Notes under the pieces: model-generated
Seen by the model: only the letters and a program-made list of their open reading frames with translations
The model's database searches: none
Told to the model about the DNA's origin: nothing
DNA from: Xestospongia muta
Taxonomy: Eukaryota > Porifera > Demospongiae > Haplosclerida > Petrosiidae
Assembly: GCA_963693285.1 (NCBI GenBank)
Contig: OY848917.1
Location: 33,181,245-33,245,244 of the forward strand
Length of the DNA stretch: 64,000 bases
Direction: 5' to 3'
Position numbers and translations under genes: made by a program
In this document: piece by piece, positions 58,727 through 64,000 of the stretch
How positions within the stretch are numbered: the first letter of the stretch is position 1
How the letters are laid out: the number at the start of each line of letters is the position of its first letter

Positions 58727-61027
58727 CAAAATTAATTCAACAATCAAAGGTTTTAACTTTCAGTATGTCCTCAATTTATACATTATACTGATCAAGGCTT
58801 TATCTAAAATACAGGTTCCTTGTCCAAGTTTATATGGTCCCATTTACACTTATATTAGTGACTGAAAACCTGTAGCGTTAAATGTTTTGAAACTAGCCCT
58901 AGCTACTACATATGTAGTATCTTATATACAATATCAACAATATACATGTTACAAGAGAGGTTAACTGATGTACCAAATGATCCTTATAATGAGAATTACA
59001 TATAATGTATTAATTGTGTGTGGGTGGATATTATATTAATGTCCATATATTGTATTGTAGGTGACATTATGTCAGCAAAATAGTCAAGATGAAATGTTAT
59101 CATTACATCATGCATCTAGTGAAGAGTCACTCGTAGGACCACTCTCTTTACCAACCAGAGGACGGAAAAGGGATCCTCAAAATGGAGTGAGAGCATTGAG
59201 AAGAACAATGGCTGTTATGCACATACTAACACTATGGTAGGTATGGTAGGACAATGGCTATTCATTCATTCTATTATGTACATTCTATTAGTATTATCTT
59301 TATTCCTTATTATTGACATGTACATTTCTATGACATTTTCTCTTAGGCAATGTGGTGGAGCATTTTCTTGTCTACCTAAAGCATCATCAAAACTACCTAT
59401 CAATAGCCGCATAAAATTTCCGTAAGCCACACCCATTTCACAAAAACCACATCCATTATTGTCATGTAATAGGTCAGCAGTAAGATCTTTAGAAATATCA
59501 GTTGATAAAATATCTGTATTAGCTACAGCACTAAGTCAACCTGGACAAGATATTACTTCAGTAAGTTAACTAGTTGGATAGTCTCAATATTAAGTACAAG
59601 ACCCAAAAGAGAAAAAAGTCATGTACAATGCAATACATATATAGTCTATTAGTACATGTTTTGTTATCAGTAAATACTAGCATTCATACATATTTAATAT
59701 TTTTCATTTAGTGTGCGGGTTTTGAATGTGATCTCTATGATGCTGTGTCAATGAACTTAGCGGATTCATTAAAAGAACTATTAGAACATGGATGGGAGGG
59801 GTTACTCCCTGGACCCCCTGCATCATGTGTACCTCCTTTGAGTTGGATGAGACCTCTTAAGTTAGAGGGTGATAGTCGAGACTGTAATGCTTGGAAAACT
59901 GTATTATATTATTATAATTTAAAGGTATTTATTAGAGTAATTGTAGGGGTTACCTCGTTATTATACATATCACTTAATTAATAGAAAGGAGCTAAGGTTT
60001 GTGATAAACCTGATCAGAAACTAAGTTCTTCATTTAGTCTACCACTAGACAACAATACTGCTCCTAAAAAGGTACTGGATATAATTACTACATTAAAGTT
60101 AATAAATTAAATAAATGTGAGCTGATTTGTGAAAAGGGACCACTTCTGTTAAAACATCTCAAAAACATACAGTTATTTAAAAATTACTTATGTACATTGT
60201 ACAGGTGAGTGTTTTAATAATTTGATAAAAGTGTTGTTTCACAAATCAGGTCACAATATATTACTATTACGTTACTATAGTAATGTAATGGCATATTAAT
60301 AATACATATTTGTATTGACTCTGAGATCTTGGTTCTCATGTCCTCATTGTACAATTTACATCTAAGGATGTTATGAAATATTTTATTGTATTTGTATGAT
60401 AGTCTAGACACTTCACTGTGTAAATGTAATATAACTTGTACATGATCATAAATACATTTAATATTATCTCAATAGACTTTACTTAATGTTATACATCGGA
60501 CTGAGAAAGGATTTACTGGATGTAAAAATTATTCACCTGATCTCAAATTTAGATCATTTGTCTGTCAAGGATTCAAGTAAGTTGACATAAACTATGACAT
60601 ACATGTATTAACATGGATACACATATCAATACTTTATCATAACATTGTGTAGTTTATATCAGTTGAGTGATTGGATGAAGTTAATAGTAAGTCATCCTAC
60701 ACTTATTGATGACCTGTATCAACCTAACTCCTTCATAGCAACCACCAGTAAGTATAAATACTAAATATAGCAACAACTTACGCAATTACTATTTGTTACT
60801 AAAATTAGCAACAACTATGCATAACTGTTACTAAATATAGAAACACTTAATACATGCTTTGTTACTAAATATAGTAACAACTACTATTTTAAATCTATTT
60901 CTAAATTCCAATAGAATTCCGTCCTGTCATTCAATGCCTTGATCGTTTGTGCAGTGTACCTCATGTCTCCCCAATAGAACTCCCTGCATCTTTTTATAAT
61001 CACACTAATGTATACTCACCACACTAA
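56050..61027 (+). CDS. RUNDC1: RUN domain-containing protein 1 orthologue, 514 residues
   Basis: Fifteen exons: 56050-56106, 56230-56280, 56623-56712, 57411-57562, 57620-57661, 57942-58005, 58512-58652, 59061-59236, 59347-59421, 59473-59560, 59712-59924, 59985-60071, 60476-60576, 60653-60747 and 60915-61027. They sum to 1545 nt and close in one frame. The N-terminus (ALTSHFAQVQFRLKQI, then LLAELEEFAFQGCP) matches the highly conserved start of animal RUNDC1. A coiled-coil region follows (RRQRYLYNMLDQLQSQ; LASQVRAMEDHISQLQHELA). The C-terminal half (about residues 330-514) is the RUN domain, with AVSMNLADSLKELLEHGWEG and WKTVLYYYNLK. RUN domains usually bind small GTPases or motor adaptors; the exact role of RUNDC1 is poorly defined. 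Introns are short and several hold repeats. Confidence 0.9.
56735..57930. repeat. Pair of about 190-bp direct repeats in RUNDC1 introns 3 and 5
   Basis: 56740-56945 and 57725-57930 share tgtaaatttacttggctctc, then taccag and ctcactatcaaaatattaca, in the same orientation. Non-coding; an unnamed dispersed element. Confidence 0.75.
58029..58443. mobile_element. TACCGTATATTG MITE in RUNDC1 intron 6
   Basis: The left end TACCGTATATTGAGAAAC is mirrored by the right end GTTTTCCAATATACGGTA. The subterminal attttgcgaa / ttcgcaaaaat is also inverted. About 415 bp with TA at both ends, typical of Tc1/mariner-type MITEs. No transposase. The 68-codon frame inside (58106-58312) is not supported. Confidence 0.82.
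58689..58723. repeat. (TA)n microsatellite in RUNDC1 intron 7
   Basis: About 17 TA units, 36 bases after the exon 7 end. Confidence 0.9.
60122..60250. repeat. Short inverted repeat in RUNDC1 intron 12
   Basis: ctgatttgtgaaa near 60122 and tttcacaaatcag near 60237 are perfect inverses around a spacer of about 100 bp. It could be a small MITE. Confidence 0.65.
60755..60900. repeat. Degenerate GTTACTAAATATAG(C/T)AACAACT repeats in RUNDC1 intron 14
   Basis: Four or five imperfect 30-45 bp units of taaatatagcaacaactta type. Confidence 0.65.
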
Positions 61028-61129
61028 AGATATAAATAAATTTGTTCTTATATTGTGTTTGTTCTATTTTGTTTTAATAATCATTTTATGTTTTAAAGAA
61101 CAAGACAACATTATACACTAGAACAAACT

Positions 61130-62298
61130 CTACTCGTTCTCTTGTGTACGTATTCTAGCATCTGGATTCAAGACTCGAATATTTAACTGAGCAGCACGTC
61201 TGATGATTGTCTTGCGTTTACGAGCAGATACTCTGTGAGCTATCTCAGCAGCATAACGTCGATTGGACATCATTAATACATCTAGTTCCTACATAAAAAG
61301 GCAATGATGTAATACAGTGTCTGTATATAATAAACTTTGACAATATAATGGACATCAATGTTCTTACATACTCTATTACAATATGCTAGATAAAATAAGG
61401 TCACTGTAACATGGCAGAATGTATATATTATAAAAGCCTGACTATCTGAGTAGTCTTACAAGCCAGACCCATCCCCCTTGTGGTTGAATGATAGAAGGGA
61501 AAGTCTGGGATCATAATAGAACTTGTTCTGAAATAATGAGTTGGACCAAAAATTAGATAACGTTATATGATATTGTGTGATGTTAGAATCAGGAAAATGG
61601 AACTTGTTAAAGACTCAAAGTAATACCTAAGAGTACTGGCTACTATCCAATAAAAGTAAACACTGCAATTAGGGATATTGACTCCACCCCTTGAAATAAC
61701 TTTAACTCTTTCAAGAAATAAATTATGACATGATATTATATGTCTGTAGAACATGTTGCTCTGTTACAATTCCTCAGACCTTTTCTTGTCCACTGTTTAA
61801 TTATAGGAGTTGGATCTGGGTTATTAGACTAACGAAAGGGGCAATTTTGGAACATATAAATGTACTAATGTACTAAACATCAAATGAACACACAAAATTC
61901 AACTATGTCCAATACAATATGTGGATTGTGTTCATTGAGATAGTGTGTAATAAGTTGCATGTACTTACTTTGGCATGATTGACTGTAAATTTGTAGAATC
62001 CACTTGGTAGTACATGTTTAGTCTTCTTGTTAGAGCCATATCCAGCATTGGGCATCTTACGAGCTCCTTTAAATTTACGTCTCACACGATTATCAATACC
62101 CTTTGGTTTACGCCAGCTTGGCTAAAAATAGTAAAACAACTACTAATATCAAGTATTGTTTAAGATGATAACAGTATTTCAGCTAATATTCTATTACAAT
62201 TGTCTCACCTTGACTCGATCAAATCGGTCACTCTGAAATCGAATAAACCTCTTTCTTCTTTTCTTAACAATAGGTATGGTTTTAATGGCGCGCACCAT
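61130..62298 (-). CDS. RPL32: 60S ribosomal protein L32, 133 residues
   Basis: Coding exons 62298-62209, 62121-61969 and 61288-61130 total 402 nt. The protein reads [20 protein letters not shown], then [38 protein letters not shown] and [20 protein letters not shown]. These are the conserved landmarks of eukaryotic L32e, and 133 residues is close to the usual 135. It is a structural component of the large ribosomal subunit. The start ATG lies one base inside exon 2. A noncoding first exon ends at the GTAAGT donor at 62395, as is common for ribosomal protein genes. All sites are canonical. It shares a promoter with the adenylate-kinase-like gene. Confidence 0.95.
61289..61968 (-). other. RPL32 intron 3 (between coding exons 2 and 3)
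   Basis: 680 nt. Ribosomal protein introns often host snoRNAs; I looked for C/D-type boxes and found nothing convincing by eye. Confidence 0.4.
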
Positions 62299-62395
62299 CC
62301 TAGTGAAAAATAAGATATATATTTAAAATAGTAATGCTTAAGTTATCCATGTAGATGTACTGAGAACAACGATCGAAAGAGATTACTGTACTTAC

Positions 62396-62499
62396 TTGAT
62401 CCTCAGTCAACCAAGAGTCCACGTGGAGAGAGAGCGATCACGTGAGGCAGTTTCCATAGAAATAAATCATTAGATTTAGTAGATTAGCAATAAACAAAG
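62396..62499. promoter_or_regulatory. Bidirectional promoter of RPL32 and the adenylate-kinase-like gene, two CACGTG boxes
   Basis: About 100 bp between the RPL32 first-exon donor and the ATG of the plus-strand gene. Two perfect E-boxes CACGTG at 62420-62425 and 62439-62444 flank a minus-strand pyrimidine tract (CGCTCTCTCTCC, 62435-62424). That tract could be the 5' terminal oligopyrimidine start of RPL32 mRNA. Confidence 0.55.
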
Positions 62500-63953
62500 A
62501 TGGGCTGTGGTGGTAGTAAGAATGTAGTTCATGAAACATCTCGCGACGCTCGTAAACAATCTATTTTACCTCCTTTTATTCCAGATATTAAGATTACAGG
62601 AGCAGAAAATGTGTCATTTCTACCTCCACCTGCCATTAAAGTTATTGCTATATTTGGTAAGACATTGACAGTTTGTAATGTGTGATGGACAGAAACCAAG
62701 ACTTTTATATTAGCTGTATGGGAATGTGGCCTTTCAACTGGTACAGTTGTAGTTACTACATAAGTCATCTCTCCCTCTCTCCAACTGTCAAATTGTCCAT
62801 TAAACATTTACTATCTTTATTCATGCATCCATTCATACACACACGATCATTCATTTATCTATTCAGGTGGTCCAGGTTCTGGTAAGGGACGCATTGTAGC
62901 TAGCCTATGTTCAATGTTTGGTGTACGATTGATCTCCATGGAAAGTCTTATCCTACGCTATCTACCAAAGAAAGTACAGCATGCTATGACCATTACTACC
63001 ACTAAAGAAATGGCTGACCTTGTTAAAAAAGACCCAGCTATTGTCCCCCTAGACTGGGTCCTGCGTCTCATACAAAATGCTATAGAAAGTGAACCTAACC
63101 AAATCTTTGTCATTGATTTACTGCCTAACTTGCGCTGGTTATTACGAAACGAATACTTGATTAAGGAGTGTTCTCAAGAGATGAAATCATTTGAGGAAAA
63201 AGTAATGAAGGATGGATGGTTATAATAAAGATTAATTGATGGACAATTTTAAGAGAAAAAGGATAAAATAAATAATTATGTATAACACTTACTCAATTTG
63301 CTGTATACAACATTACATTTAAATTACAAAAATGGACCTAAATATACCACATGGTCCAAAACAATTATAGGACTACATGTGCCAGGCAGTAAAAATCATA
63401 TAGTATTTAATAAACTTGTCCATTCTCTTTTGGTATAGGTTCCTATATCATTTGCTATCCATTTATCAGTGAAGGAAAGTAGTCTGGAAGGGACATTAGA
63501 CTATAGCCATCATAGTTGTACACCACCAGCTGGAGCAACGATATCTGATGATGCAGATAACAGCAGAGCTAAGGTAACATGAGGTATATATAGATATTGA
63601 CATTGTAGTTGATATTATAGCGACGTTTTAAACTTCATGAGACAGCATTGACTCCATTTATTGAGTATTTCAAGTCATCAAATCGTCTTGTGACAGTTGA
63701 TGCATCAAGTGGAGCAACAGAACCAATATGGGACAAAGTCCATGAACTGTTTACTGATAAACAACTCTCAGCATGGAGGCCAGTAGATTCTGTTTTAGTA
63801 TTTGCTACAGGTATATAATATTATACTTCATGGTACATTTATTACATGTTATCTGTAGAGGGTATGACTATAGGAGAGCTGAATCTCACAAATTGTGATA
63901 TGAAAGTTGTAGCATTACAAGATATTGCTCCAAACCCACAGACAGCTCCAATA
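62500..63953 (+). CDS. N-myristoylated adenylate-kinase-like protein (3' end outside window)
   Basis: Exons 62500-62656, 62867-63201, 63439-63573, 63621-63810 and 63859-63953 give 304 codons in frame, and the last donor (GTAAGA) shows that coding continues. It starts MGCGGSK, a classic N-myristoylation signal with a following Cys that could be palmitoylated. The P-loop GGPGSGKG lies at about residues 53-60, followed by an adenylate/UMP-CMP kinase-like layout. A lid-like region, RRFKLHETALTPFIEYFKSS, and then NRLVTVDASSG match the end of the kinase domain. The NMP-binding part is divergent (FVIDLLPNLRW where typical enzymes have a DGFPR motif), so catalytic activity is uncertain. The region after the kinase domain is not recognised. 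Confidence 0.75.
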
Positions 63954-63978
63954 GTAAGACTAAAAAGAAATGTGAATT

Positions 63979-64000
63979 AACTCTCTCTCTCTCTCTCTCC
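63979..64000. repeat. (TC)n microsatellite at right edge
   Basis: CTCTCTCTCT run in the intron after the last visible exon. Confidence 0.85.

Noticed and set aside
61289..61968. Possible intronic snoRNA in RPL32
   Set aside because: I searched by eye for paired C and D boxes on the minus strand and found no convincing arrangement.
62529..62807. 92-codon minus-strand frame over the adenylate-kinase-like exon 1
   Set aside because: Antisense to a supported exon and extends into its intron; no similarity recognised.
1..64000. tRNA or rRNA genes
   Set aside because: No cloverleaf-like GGTTCRANNCC arm or rRNA block was recognised. A tRNAscan or Infernal run would settle it.

Overview
ORGANISM. 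This is AT-rich animal nuclear DNA. It has short GT-AG introns, animal-type domains (Ig, EGF, somatomedin B, beta integrin, adhesion GPCR), a eukaryotic RPL32 gene and a RUNDC1 orthologue. Very compact housekeeping genes, fast-evolving Cys-rich secreted proteins and no vertebrate-like features suggest an early-branching metazoan. A demosponge such as Amphimedon is my best guess, but that is inference. LAYOUT. (1) 0-5.7 kb, minus strand: gene A, built as signal peptide, Ig, IgGFc-binding-like domain, a 2-kb mucin-like exon of about 43 x 48 bp, and a somatomedin B (SMB) exon; it runs off the left edge. (2) 6.6-9.5 kb: two decayed copies of the end of an adhesion GPCR (minus) around an orphan beta-integrin tail (plus). 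(3) 13-51 kb: a tandem family of five minus-strand genes or gene remnants (B to F). They share a secreted head (signal peptide exon 415 nt, Cys-rich exon 147 nt, EGF-like exon 183 nt) and, in B-D, a tail of Pro/Thr-rich and SMB exons. All internal exons are phase 1-1, so they can be shuffled without breaking the frame. B, C and D assemble into complete frames of 580, 475 and 511 codons. E has lost SMB and F is broken. Between the genes lie plus-strand beta-integrin pieces, minus-strand pieces of the gene-A IgGFc-like domain, and MITEs. A decayed Ginger-like DNA transposon (GPY/F, Ulp1-like protease, PHD finger) sits at 18.9-21 kb. (4) 52.6-54.8 kb: the most complete beta-integrin copy, intronless, with one in-frame TGA, a missing EGF segment and a lost NPxY tail. 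(5) 56-64 kb: ordinary conserved genes, namely RUNDC1 (plus, 15 coding exons, 514 codons), RPL32 (minus, 3 coding exons, 133 codons) and an N-myristoylated adenylate-kinase-like gene (plus, incomplete at the right edge). The last two share a bidirectional promoter of about 100 bp. HOW THE PARTS FIT. The left 52 kb looks like a birth-and-death cluster of secreted or extracellular modular proteins. It evolves by tandem duplication, exon shuffling, minisatellite expansion and pseudogenisation. Two unrelated heads (Ig/IgGFc and Cys-rich/EGF) carry the same mucin-SMB tail. A role in matrix adhesion, mucus or self/non-self recognition is conceivable from the domains but is not shown by the sequence. 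Exon ends given here were read by eye from splice motifs and checked by phase arithmetic.
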